A DNA stretch of 38,210 nucleotides from Acidobacteriota bacterium. Lineage in GTDB: Bacteria; Acidobacteriota; UBA6911; RPQK01; JAPXNP01. The stretch covers positions 4,314,682 through 4,352,891 of the forward strand of contig CP070717.1 of assembly GCA_020350445.1 (NCBI GenBank), given 5' to 3'. The notes under the pieces are model-generated. The model saw only the letters and a list, made by a program, of their open reading frames with translations. It ran no database searches and had not been told where the DNA came from. Every line of letters begins with the position of its first letter. Within the stretch, counting starts at the first letter, position 1. Made by a program: the position numbers and the translations under genes. Shown here one piece after another: positions 1 to 7,537 of the stretch.

Positions 1-233
1 CCGGAACCGATATCCGCGAGGTGCGTTCGAGGTGTCATGAAATTCCGGGCCGCCCAGAGCGCCTCAAAGAAATGGAAACGGAGAAGATCGGAGGCTTCGC
101 GCACTGCGGTCAGGTTGACCCGCTGGTTCCACTCCTGGAGCGTGGCTAGATAGCGGTCCAGTTGCTCCTCTTGTTCCAAGCTCAGTGTCACGCCACAGGA
201 CGTTTCGAGAAGGCTTCGCTCTTCGCTGTTCAT
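1..233 (-). CDS. rsmG: 16S rRNA (guanine527-N7)-methyltransferase RsmG, 5' part only
   Basis: Only the first 77 codons are inside the window; the gene runs off the left edge. RsmG (GidB) methylates G527 of 16S rRNA using S-adenosylmethionine. The visible N-terminus shows the family hallmarks: a helical start, then LQEWNQRVNLTAVRE at about residues 32-46, then FHFFEAL, and LADIGSG at the beginning of the SAM-binding Rossmann motif, right at the window edge. The ATG at 233-231 overlaps the TGA of the upstream mnmG gene as ATGA, so translation is probably coupled. The mnmG-rsmG order is a common bacterial arrangement, which supports the call. Confidence 0.93.
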   Translation of the reverse strand, partial: MNSEERSLLETSCGVTLSLEQEEQLDRYLATLQEWNQRVNLTAVREASDLLRFHFFEALWAARNFMTPRTHLADIGS

Positions 234-2098
234 CTCGGACTCTTCCTTTGGTTGAGATAGATATGCAGAACGGAGAGGGCCGCGGGAGTGATGCCCTGGA
301 TTCGGGAGGCTTGAGCAAGATCGAGAGGCCGAACGCGTTCGAGACGCTGTGCCATCTCAGTGGAGAGCCCCGGGATTTGCTGGTAATCGAAGGTGGGCGG
401 GATTCTCTGTGCCTCCATGCGCTCGAGTCTTTCCACATCGCGCCGCTGTTGCTCGATATAGCCCTCATAGCGCAGTTCGATCTGAACGGACCGGAGTTCC
501 TCCTCGTCGAGCGCCATCCCCTTGGCCTGCAGCAGGTGATCCAGATCCTTCAGGTCAAATTCGGGCCTTTTCGCCACCTGAATCAGGGGTGTCCCCGGCT
601 CAACGCCGAAGTTGCGCAGTTCGTTGTAGAGAGGTTCGCTCGCTTTGAGGTGTGTTGAGCGTAACAGTTTGATTGCGCCATCTGCTCGGTTCCAGCGGGC
701 CTGGTGATGGTCAAACCGGTCAGTCGGTACCAGGCCCAGCTCGAAGCCGGTGGGCATCAACCGCCGATCGGCGTTATCGATTCGCAGGAGCAGGCGATAC
801 TCGGAGCGCGATGTGAACATGCGGTAAGGCTCGTCAACACCCTGGGTGACGAGATCGTCCACCAGGATCCCGATGTATGAATTTCGCCGGCTGAGATGAA
901 GCTCGGGTCGATCGAGCGCCCGCTGGGCAGCGTTGATGCCGGCCAGCAAGCCCTGGGCGGCGGCCTCCTCGTAGCCCGTGGTGCCGTTGATCTGGCCGGC
1001 ATGGAAAAGGCCGGGAATCATCTTGGTTTCGAGCGTCGGATACAGTTCTGACGGTTGCACGTAGTCGTATTCAACGGCATAGCCCGGCCTGATCATGAAA
1101 GACTCTTCCAGCCCCGCGATTCCAGCCAGAACATTCCGCTGAACATCGACGGGCATACTGGTCGAGAGGCCGTTGACGTAAATGACGTCGGTTTCCAAAC
1201 CCTCCGGCTCCAGAAAGAGCTGATGCCGGTCGCGTTCGCTGAAACGGACAACCTTGTCCTCAATGGAAGGGCAGTAACGGGGGCCGATCCCGGTGATCTC
1301 TCCGCCGTAGAGAGGGCTCCGATGAAGGTTCTCTTGAATCACCTGGTGGACCGCTTGATTGGTGTAGGCAATCCAACAACTCACCTGTTCCAGTTCGGGC
1401 CGCCCCTGAGAGGCGAAGGAAAAGTAGGTTGGCTCGTCGTCGCCAGCCTGTTCGTCAAAGCGGGAGAAATCGATACTGCGTCGGTCGAGCCGTGGAGGCG
1501 TGCCGGTCTTGAGCCGGCCCATCCTGAAACCCAGGCCATAGATCGACTCTGCGAGCGCGATCGAGGCCTTCTCGCCTGAACGGCCCGCCCGAAACTTGCG
1601 CTCTCCCATGTGACAGAGCCCATTGAGAAAGGTCCCGGTCGTCAGGACGATTGACCGGCAACCCAAGCGCGTCCCATCGCCCAGGTCCACACCAGCCACG
1701 CGGCCACCCTGCAGAACGTAACCGGTCGCTTCTCCCTCGATCACGTCGAGCCCTGCGATCGATTCCAGTTCCCGCTGCATGGCCGAGCGGTAGAGGGTCT
1801 TGTCGTTTTGTGTCCTGGGAGCCTGGACTGCGGGACCCCGCCGCCGGTTCAGTAGGCGGAACTGGATTGCCGTTCGATCCGCAACCCGGGCCATCAACCC
1901 GCCGAGGGCATCGATCTCTCGAACCAGGTGGCCTTTGGCGATTCCGCCAATCGAGGGGTTGCACGACATCTGGGCTATCATTGAACGGTTGATCGTCACC
2001 AACGCCGTTCGGGCGCCCAGGCGGGCGGCCGCAGCCGCGGCTTCACAGCCGGCATGGCCTCCGCCGATCACGATAACTTCATACATTTCAACCGCCAT
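230..2098 (-). CDS. mnmG: tRNA uridine-5-carboxymethylaminomethyl modification enzyme MnmG (GidA)
   Basis: This 622-aa protein has the full length of MnmG, the FAD-binding subunit that works with the GTPase MnmE and methylene-tetrahydrofolate to modify wobble uridine 34 of certain tRNAs. The N-terminal dinucleotide-binding motif VIVIGGGHAGCEAA is at residues 9-22. The GidA signature MSCNPSIGGIAKGHL follows at about 44-58, then LTTGTFLNG near 151-159 and further conserved blocks such as KTGTPPRL and QINGTTGYEEAAAQG. The C-terminal helical domain is present (DYQQIPGLS). I chose the ATG at 2098 because it lies 8 nt after a perfect TATAAT; a second ATG at codon 5 is the alternative. The stop overlaps the rsmG start. 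It is divergent from selD. Confidence 0.97.
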   Translation of the reverse strand: MAVEMYEVIVIGGGHAGCEAAAAAARLGARTALVTINRSMIAQMSCNPSIGGIAKGHLVREIDALGGLMARVADRTAIQFRLLNRRRGPAVQAPRTQNDKTLYRSAMQRELESIAGLDVIEGEATGYVLQGGRVAGVDLGDGTRLGCRSIVLTTGTFLNGLCHMGERKFRAGRSGEKASIALAESIYGLGFRMGRLKTGTPPRLDRRSIDFSRFDEQAGDDEPTYFSFASQGRPELEQVSCWIAYTNQAVHQVIQENLHRSPLYGGEITGIGPRYCPSIEDKVVRFSERDRHQLFLEPEGLETDVIYVNGLSTSMPVDVQRNVLAGIAGLEESFMIRPGYAVEYDYVQPSELYPTLETKMIPGLFHAGQINGTTGYEEAAAQGLLAGINAAQRALDRPELHLSRRNSYIGILVDDLVTQGVDEPYRMFTSRSEYRLLLRIDNADRRLMPTGFELGLVPTDRFDHHQARWNRADGAIKLLRSTHLKASEPLYNELRNFGVEPGTPLIQVAKRPEFDLKDLDHLLQAKGMALDEEELRSVQIELRYEGYIEQQRRDVERLERMEAQRIPPTFDYQQIPGLSTEMAQRLERVRPLDLAQASRIQGITPAALSVLHIYLNQRKSPR

Positions 2099-2106
2099 CG
2101 CTGCCT

Positions 2107-2112
2107 ATTATA
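2107..2112 (-). promoter_or_regulatory. -10 box of mnmG, likely leaderless transcript
   Basis: On the minus strand this reads TATAAT, a perfect -10 hexamer, followed by only 8 nt (AGGCAGCG) before the mnmG ATG at 2098. Transcription would therefore start at or next to the start codon. I see no convincing -35 box. It mirrors the selD promoter on the other strand. Confidence 0.6.
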
Positions 2113-2154
2113 GTCGCAGAAGCGCCTTCAACCCGCTTGCGTCGGACTTGCGCG

Positions 2155-2160
2155 TATAAT
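2155..2160 (+). promoter_or_regulatory. -10 box of selD, likely leaderless transcript
   Basis: A perfect TATAAT is followed by GGCAGC and then the selD ATG at 2167, leaving no room for a Shine-Dalgarno sequence in the transcript. The core sequence TATAAT(A)GGCAGC is nearly identical to the divergent mnmG promoter read on the other strand. No strong -35 hexamer is visible at 16-18 nt upstream. Confidence 0.6.
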
Positions 2161-2166
2161 GGCAGC

Positions 2167-3213
2167 ATGATTTTCAATAGAAAGAAACGTCTCACCGAGA
2201 TGGTGAAGTGCGCCGGTTGAGCCTCTAAGCTGGCACCGGAGGTGCTGGAAGAGATTCTCGCTGGAATAGAACCTGTCGTCGATCCTAACGTCCTGGTCGG
2301 ATTCGACACGGCCGACGATGCCGGAGTCTATCGGCTTTCCGATGACCTTGCGATCGTTCAGAGTGTCGATTTCTTTACGCCGGTCGTCGACGATCCGTCA
2401 ACTTATGGTCAGATAGCCGCTTCCAACGCGCTTAGTGATCTCTACGCGATGGGAGCACAGCCGCTCTTTGCCCTCTCCGTGCTCGGATTCCCGGAGGGAG
2501 AGCTCGAGACCAGCGTTCTTTCTGAGGTCGTGCGCGGGGGAAGCCTGAAGATGGCCGAGGCCGGTGTCCCGGTCATCGGTGGGCATTCCGTCCAGGACCG
2601 TGAGATTAAGTTCGGCTACTGTGTTACTGGGAAGGTCGATCCCAAAAGAATCTGGAGAAACACCGGAGCCAAACCAGGCGATGTGCTGGTCTTGACGGAG
2701 CCGCTTGGACTCGGGATCATCAGCACCGGGGTCAAGTTCAAGAAGATTGATGAAGCTACGGAAGAGCGGGCGGTTGAAGTCATGTTGCGACTCAATCGGG
2801 CGGCGGCCGAGGCTCTGCAGCCCTTCGAAGTCCACGCAGTTACCGATATCACCGGATTTGGCCTGATCGGCCACGCCTTCGAAATGGCGAAAGGTAGTGG
2901 AGTTGTTTTCGTATTGGATCCCGATAGCGTCCCCGTTATCGAAGGTACCGTGCGAATGGCCGAAAAGAAGATGCTGCCGGGCGGAATCCTGTCAAACCGT
3001 AATTATGTTGGCAACCATGTCGATTGGTCCGGGGTTTCGGATCTGATGCAAAATATCCTGCTGGATCCTCAGACCTCCGGCGGTCTTCTCGTCGCGTTGG
3101 AGAAGGAAGCGGCCGAAGCCTATCTGGACGCTCTTCGAACCCGGGGGCTTGCTGGGGCTGCGATTGGGCGAGTGGGCGAAGCCGAGGCGGTCAGTATCCG
3201 CTTTGGTGCCTGA
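2167..3213 (+). CDS. selD: Selenide, water dikinase SelD, selenocysteine-containing (UGA at 2218-2220)
   Basis: SelD makes selenophosphate from selenide and ATP, the selenium donor for selenocysteine and selenouridine. The open frame after the UGA alone would begin at a GTG at 2242 and lack the active site. Reading from ATG 2167 through the in-frame TGA at 2218-2220 gives MIFNRKKRLTEMVKCAG-U-ASKLAP, so the UGA falls exactly on the catalytic residue (Cys17 in E. coli SelD), with the essential lysine three positions later (K21). Total length is 348 residues, normal for the family. Other family motifs are GFDTADDAGVY, DFFTPVVDDP, GGHSVQD, TDITGFGLIGH and DPQTSGGLL. The start codon sits 6 nt after a TATAAT box. 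The product implies that the genome encodes SelA, SelB and tRNA-Sec, none of which is in this window. Confidence 0.95.
2218..2253 (+). promoter_or_regulatory. UGA codon plus bacterial SECIS element in selD
   Basis: The UGA at 2218-2220 is followed by a hairpin that can be drawn by hand. The outer stem pairs 2223-2226 (CUCU) with 2250-2253 (AGAG). An AAG/A internal loop follows, then an 8-bp stem of 2230-2237 (CUGGCACC) with 2241-2248 (GGUGCUGG, two G-U pairs), capped by the loop GGA at 2238-2240. The loop starts 17 nt after the UGA and begins with G, as expected for bacterial SECIS elements read by SelB. The pairing is seen in the sequence; the function is inferred from the family. Confidence 0.85.
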
Positions 3214-3236
3214 AGCTCAGGATCCAAGCCGACAAG

Positions 3237-3500
3237 TCAATTTGGACGGATCTTCAGGGACTTAAGGAAGTCTTCGTCTTTTGTCGTCAGTTCCAGGCGG
3301 ACAGCCGGCAACTGTCGAACCTCTTCAGCGACTTCCTGCCGTTGACTGAACCCCACCGTCGCTTCGATGATCAGGAAAACGTCGAAACCGTCCTCGCGAA
3401 TCTCCCGAATCACCTTGGCAACATGAGGGGAATCGGTCAGCGCTTCATTGATCGCTTTTTCCAGCTTCTTTCTGTGGTTCCTCAGTTGATCGTCCAACAT
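3237..3500 (-). CDS. Small conserved-looking hypothetical protein, 87 aa
   Basis: I cannot name a family with certainty. The 87-residue product is basic and helical at the N-terminus (HRKKLEKAINEALTDSPHV), followed by a compact alpha/beta stretch, IREIREDGFDVFLIIEATVG, that looks like a folded domain. It has no signal peptide, membrane segment or cysteines. The gene is convergent with selD (stops 24 nt apart) and divergent from the mutase gene. Its codon use resembles its neighbours, and no longer frame competes on the other strand except a weak antisense extension. The start ATG at 3500 lacks a clear ribosome-binding site. It is probably a real cytoplasmic protein. Confidence 0.65.
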   Translation of the reverse strand: MLDDQLRNHRKKLEKAINEALTDSPHVAKVIREIREDGFDVFLIIEATVGFSQRQEVAEEVRQLPAVRLELTTKDEDFLKSLKIRPN

Positions 3501-3588
3501 TGAATGGCCCCTGGGGGTCTGCTACCATCAGCGGTGGTATTCTCGCCTAGAGCCATGATAGCAGAGTCCCCCAACGGGTGTAACTAGA

Positions 3589-5181
3589 ATGACAGATGAC
3601 CGCTCTTCCCCGATAGATGAGGGCCTGGAGGATGATCAGCCTGGATTCTATGGCCCGGATGACACTCAAGATCTTGACTACGTAAGAGATCTCGGATCTC
3701 CAGGCACCTTCCCTTTTACCCGCGGTATCCACCGAGATATGTATCGCAACCGTCTTTGGACAATGCGCCAATATGCCGGATTTGGAACCGCAAAAGAGAC
3801 GAATCAGCGGTTCCGATTCCTCCTCGATCAGGGAACCTCTGGCCTCTCCGTCGCGTTTGACCTGCCGACGCAGATCGGCCTCGATTCGGATCACCCCGGC
3901 GCATTCGGAGAAGTCGGAAGGGTGGGCGTCGCCATTGACAGTGTCGCGGATATGGAAGAACTGTTCGAGGATATCCCCCTCGATGCCGTCTCCACGTCAA
4001 TGACGATCAATGCGACTGCGGCTATCCTCTTGGCCTTTTACCTCGTTGTGGCCCGCCGGCAAGGCGTCCACTGGTCAAAACTGAGGGGCACGATCCAGAA
4101 CGACATTCTTAAGGAGTATGTAGCGCGGGGAACGTTCATCTATCCCCCCGAACCCTCAATCCGCCTCGTGACGGACACGATTGCCTTCTGTCAGGCAAAT
4201 GTTCCCCGCTGGAACCCGGTCTCAATTAGCGGTTACCACATTCGAGAGGCAGGCGCCTCCGCTCTCCAGGAAGCGGCTTTTACCCTGGCCAACGCCGAAA
4301 CCTACCTTCAGGCAGCCCTCGATTCAGGCTTGGATATCGATCAGTTCTCTCCTCGGTTCTCCTTCTTCTTCAGTGTGCACAACAACTTCTTCGAGGAGAT
4401 TGCAAAGTTCAGGGCCGTCCGGAAGGTCTGGGCCCAGCGTATGAAAACCCGGGGTGCGCGGAATCCCAGATCCCTGGCCCTACGCTTCCACGCCCAGACT
4501 GGAGGCAGCACTCTGACCGCTCAACAACCGGAAAACAACACGGTTAGAGTAACCCTGCAGGCCTTGGCGGCGATCCTGGGAGGGGCCCAATCGCTGCATA
4601 CGAACAGTAAGGACGAAGCACTGGCGCTGCCGACTGAGGAAGCCGTTTCCCTGGCTCTCCGAACCCAACAGATCATAGCTCACGAATCAGGGGCGGCTGA
4701 GATCGCCGATCCGCTCGGGGGAAGTTGGTACCTGGAACGTTTGACCGGGGACTTTGCCAGCAAGATCGATGCTTATCTCCAGGAAATTGATCGATTGGGG
4801 GGTGTGCTTTCGGCCCTGGAGCAGGGGTATTTTCACAGGCAGATTCAGGAAGCCGCGTTCCGCTTCCAGAAGGAAGTCGAATCGGGGACTCGAACTGTTG
4901 TCGGGGTCAACCGATTCAATGATAAGGGGCGTCCGGCCATACAGACTATGAAGATTCCGGAAGGGGTCGAGGCGCGACAAAAGGAGCGCTTGAAAGGCGT
5001 CAGAATGCAGGAACGGCCCCGTCTGGCTGCCGCCTTGGAGAAGGTCCGGAATACCGCTTCGGGAACCGGGAATCTGCTGCCTCCCATCATCGAGGCGGCT
5101 GAGGCCCAGGCGACCGTTGGTGAAATTGCAGACGCCCTGCGGAAGGTTTTTGGAGAACACAAGGAGACTGTCGCTATTTGA
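3589..5181 (+). CDS. Methylmalonyl-CoA mutase large (alpha) subunit without B12 domain
   Basis: This enzyme family interconverts (R)-methylmalonyl-CoA and succinyl-CoA by an adenosylcobalamin radical mechanism, in propionate metabolism. The 530-aa product covers only the TIM-barrel substrate domain. [13 protein letters not shown] carries the substrate-contacting tyrosine (Y62), followed by [54 protein letters not shown] (active-site H217) and [15 protein letters not shown]. No DxHxxG cobalamin-binding motif is present, so a separate B12 subunit must be encoded elsewhere. The FDLPTQ and HAQTGGSTL variants resemble the archaeal-type two-subunit enzymes. A related acyl-CoA mutase (for example isobutyryl-CoA mutase) cannot be fully excluded, although the tyrosine favours methylmalonyl-CoA. 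The TGA stop overlaps the next gene's TTG start. Confidence 0.92.
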   Translation: MTDDRSSPIDEGLEDDQPGFYGPDDTQDLDYVRDLGSPGTFPFTRGIHRDMYRNRLWTMRQYAGFGTAKETNQRFRFLLDQGTSGLSVAFDLPTQIGLDSDHPGAFGEVGRVGVAIDSVADMEELFEDIPLDAVSTSMTINATAAILLAFYLVVARRQGVHWSKLRGTIQNDILKEYVARGTFIYPPEPSIRLVTDTIAFCQANVPRWNPVSISGYHIREAGASALQEAAFTLANAETYLQAALDSGLDIDQFSPRFSFFFSVHNNFFEEIAKFRAVRKVWAQRMKTRGARNPRSLALRFHAQTGGSTLTAQQPENNTVRVTLQALAAILGGAQSLHTNSKDEALALPTEEAVSLALRTQQIIAHESGAAEIADPLGGSWYLERLTGDFASKIDAYLQEIDRLGGVLSALEQGYFHRQIQEAAFRFQKEVESGTRTVVGVNRFNDKGRPAIQTMKIPEGVEARQKERLKGVRMQERPRLAAALEKVRNTASGTGNLLPPIIEAAEAQATVGEIADALRKVFGEHKETVAI

Positions 5182-5951
5182 AAGCCCCAGAAGGGACACT
5201 TCTCAGCATTCGCGATCTCACGGTTTCCTACCGGTCGGATCACAGGCAGCACGCGCCGCTTTCGGGTCTGTGCCTCGATATCAGAGAAGCTGAAACGGTT
5301 GGCCTCGTCGGTGAGTCAGGTGCCGGCAAGACCACCCTCGCACATACCTTGCTGGGAATACTTCCGGGTTCCGCCGTCGTGCGCACCGGAGAGATCCTTC
5401 TGAGAGGTCAAAACCTCCTGGCGCTCCAACCGTCCGAATGGAGAGGAGTTCGGGGACGACGGATCGGGTTGGTGTTTCAAGAACCAACCGCTGCCCTGAA
5501 TCCAGTGATGCGAATCGAAACGCAAATCTGCGAAGGGATGGTTCACCACTACAGTCATGATCGGCAGACAGCCCGCACCAGGGCCCAGGACCTGTTGCTC
5601 GAGGTTGGAATCCAGAACACCGAGGTCGTTCTCGATTCCTACCCCTTCCAGTTGTCAGGCGGGATGTGCCAGAGAGTATTGATCGCCTCTGCCCTTTCGC
5701 TGGAACCGGAACTACTGATTTGCGATGAGCCAACCAGTGCTCTCGATGTGGCCGTCCGCAATCAGATTCTCGCGCTCCTGGTTCGGTTGCAACGCGTTCA
5801 CAAATTCGCTATCTTATTCATATCCCACGACTTATCCACTCTAGAGCTAGTGTCTGATCGAGTGCTGACCCTCCGCGATGGCCGCCTTCTGCCGCTAGTC
5901 AAGCCAAGCGAACAGTCTGCCGGTTCAATCGAAACCAGAGGAGAGCGATGA
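5178..5951 (+). CDS. Peptide/nickel-type ABC transporter ATPase, OppD/DppD-like
   Basis: This 257-aa ABC ATPase has Walker [10 protein letters not shown] near residue 41, Q-loop [14 protein letters not shown], signature LSGGMCQR, Walker [13 protein letters not shown] and H-loop FISHD. The ALNPVMRI segment and overall layout match the OppD/DppD class, which powers uptake of peptides, nickel or related solutes through a two-permease channel. It is short: the usual C-terminal extension with Fe-S or peptide-transporter residues (about 60 aa) is missing. The start is a TTG that overlaps the mutase stop (TTGA), with GGAG about 11 nt upstream. It is coupled to the next ATPase by ATGA. No permease or binding-protein gene is adjacent, so the transported substrate is unknown. 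Confidence 0.88.
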   Translation: MKAPEGTLLSIRDLTVSYRSDHRQHAPLSGLCLDIREAETVGLVGESGAGKTTLAHTLLGILPGSAVVRTGEILLRGQNLLALQPSEWRGVRGRRIGLVFQEPTAALNPVMRIETQICEGMVHHYSHDRQTARTRAQDLLLEVGIQNTEVVLDSYPFQLSGGMCQRVLIASALSLEPELLICDEPTSALDVAVRNQILALLVRLQRVHKFAILFISHDLSTLELVSDRVLTLRDGRLLPLVKPSEQSAGSIETRGER

Positions 5952-6793
5952 GTTCCCTGGAAGTCTTGGAATTGACCAAGGTGTTTGGAAGCAGAGAGGA
6001 GCCACACCTTGCGGTTGACCATGTGTCCTTTTTGGTAAACCGCGGTGAAACACTCGGTCTGGTTGGGGAATCGGGATGTGGGAAATCAACCCTCGCCTAC
6101 TGCCTCGCGCGACTGATCCCTCCAACATCGGGCAGCGTGAGATTCGGTGGTCACGACTGGCTTCGGGTTGAGGGGAAGGCGCTGCGCAATCTCAGGCGGA
6201 AGATACAGTTGGTCTTTCAGGATCCCTTCACCTCTCTGAATCCCACGATGAGGATCGAGAGAATCCTCTCAGAACCATTGACGGTCCATCAGATTGGAAG
6301 CCGTAAAGAACGAGCAGTCCACGTTCGAGAAATGCTGAAAGTTGTTGGCCTTGAAGCCGACCATGCCAGCCGGAAACCGGCAGAGTTTTCCGGAGGTCAG
6401 CGTCAGAGAATCGCAATAGCAAGGGCCCTGATGACCCACCCCGAATTCCTCATCGCCGATGAGCCCCTCTCTGCGCTCGATGCGAACACCCAGGAGAGAA
6501 TCCTCGACCTGCTTGCCGGCCTCAGGGAAAGATACTCCCTCTCGATGCTGTTCATATCCCACGATCTGGCGGCCGTGCAGCGAGTGTGCGACCGTGTCGC
6601 CATCATGCACTGTGGAAAACTTGTGGAAATCGCTAACGCAAAGACGATTTTTCAGAACCCACGACACGTTTATACGCGCTTCCTCCTGGATTCTGCCTCG
6701 ATCACCGATGTCAGCGCTCTACCCGGAAATGTTCCGGCCTATGAGCAAGCCGACCTGCGCGAAGTGGGTCCGGAGCATTGGGCCGCAGTCTGA
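5948..6793 (+). CDS. Peptide/nickel-type ABC transporter ATPase, OppF/DppF-like
   Basis: This 281-aa product is the second ATPase of an Opp/Dpp-type pair. It shows Walker A GESGCGKSTLAY, Q-loop LVFQDPFTSLNPTMRI, signature FSGGQRQRIAIARAL, Walker B FLIADEPLSALDANTQ and SHDLAAVQRVCDRVAIM. The C-terminal stretch IFQNPRHVYTRFLLDS is the typical OppF tail. ATG 5948 overlaps the stop of the upstream ATPase, so the two are surely co-translated. It ends 12 bp before a convergent gene. The partner permeases OppB/C and a solute-binding protein are not in this cluster, so they must act in trans or have been lost. Confidence 0.9.
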   Translation: MSSLEVLELTKVFGSREEPHLAVDHVSFLVNRGETLGLVGESGCGKSTLAYCLARLIPPTSGSVRFGGHDWLRVEGKALRNLRRKIQLVFQDPFTSLNPTMRIERILSEPLTVHQIGSRKERAVHVREMLKVVGLEADHASRKPAEFSGGQRQRIAIARALMTHPEFLIADEPLSALDANTQERILDLLAGLRERYSLSMLFISHDLAAVQRVCDRVAIMHCGKLVEIANAKTIFQNPRHVYTRFLLDSASITDVSALPGNVPAYEQADLREVGPEHWAAV

Positions 6794-6805
6794 CCGAACG
6801 CCTGA

Positions 6806-7534
6806 TTATTGAACAGCTGAGCTGGCGAGTGCCGCTTCATGCGCGCGTGGTGTCAACTCGTCACTGTTGATCTTGCCGTCCAGCAGGTAGACGATGCGAT
6901 GAGCGTTGGCTGCAATATCAGCCTCGTGGGTAACGAGGACGATGGTGTTGCCCTCTGAATGAAGCTTATCGAACAGCGTCATGATTTCTCGGCCGGTCTT
7001 TGAATCGAGGTTTCCGGTCGGTTCATCGGCCAGAATGATCGAAGGGGTATTAACCAGCGCTCGCGCAATGGCAACTCTCTGCCGCTGACCGCCTGAGAGT
7101 TCGCTCGGCCGGTGGTGCATCCGATTGGCCAACTCGACCTGTTCCATCGTCCGAATCGCCCTCTCATGCCTTTTGGCAGCCGGTACACCGGCATAAATGA
7201 GCGGCAATTCAACATTCTGCAGGGCTGTGGCTCGAGGGAGGAGGTTGAAGGTCTGAAAGACGAAACCGATTTCCCGATTTCGGATATAGGCTAGCTCATC
7301 ATCGTCCATGTCACTGACCAACTTGCCATTCAGGTAGTAGTCACCCTGCGATGGCGTATCCAGGCAACCGATCAAGTTCATCAGTGTGGACTTGCCGGAA
7401 CCGGAGGGTCCCATGATGGCGATGTACTCGTTCTTTCTCACTTCGAACGAGACGCCGTGAAGTGCATGGATCTTCTCCGATCCCATTTCGTAGGTTTTCC
7501 AGAGGTTCTCAGTTCGGATCAATGAATCTGCCAC
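6806..7534 (-). CDS. MacB/LolD-type ABC transporter ATPase
   Basis: This 242-aa ATPase belongs to the class that energises FtsX-like mechanotransmission permeases (MacB, LolCDE). It has Walker [14 protein letters not shown]-loop [20 protein letters not shown], signature [15 protein letters not shown], Walker [14 protein letters not shown] and H-loop VTHE. It is downstream of an HlyD-family adaptor with only 3 bp between the stop and this ATG, so the two form an operon. A MacB or LolC/E permease normally follows, but here the next gene is the convergent OppF-like ATPase. The transport partner is therefore missing locally. The product could serve efflux of a hydrophobic compound or peptide, or lipoprotein trafficking. 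Confidence 0.9.
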   Translation of the reverse strand: MADSLIRTENLWKTYEMGSEKIHALHGVSFEVRKNEYIAIMGPSGSGKSTLMNLIGCLDTPSQGDYYLNGKLVSDMDDDELAYIRNREIGFVFQTFNLLPRATALQNVELPLIYAGVPAAKRHERAIRTMEQVELANRMHHRPSELSGGQRQRVAIARALVNTPSIILADEPTGNLDSKTGREIMTLFDKLHSEGNTIVLVTHEADIAANAHRIVYLLDGKINSDELTPRAHEAALASSAVQ

Positions 7535-7537
7535 AGC

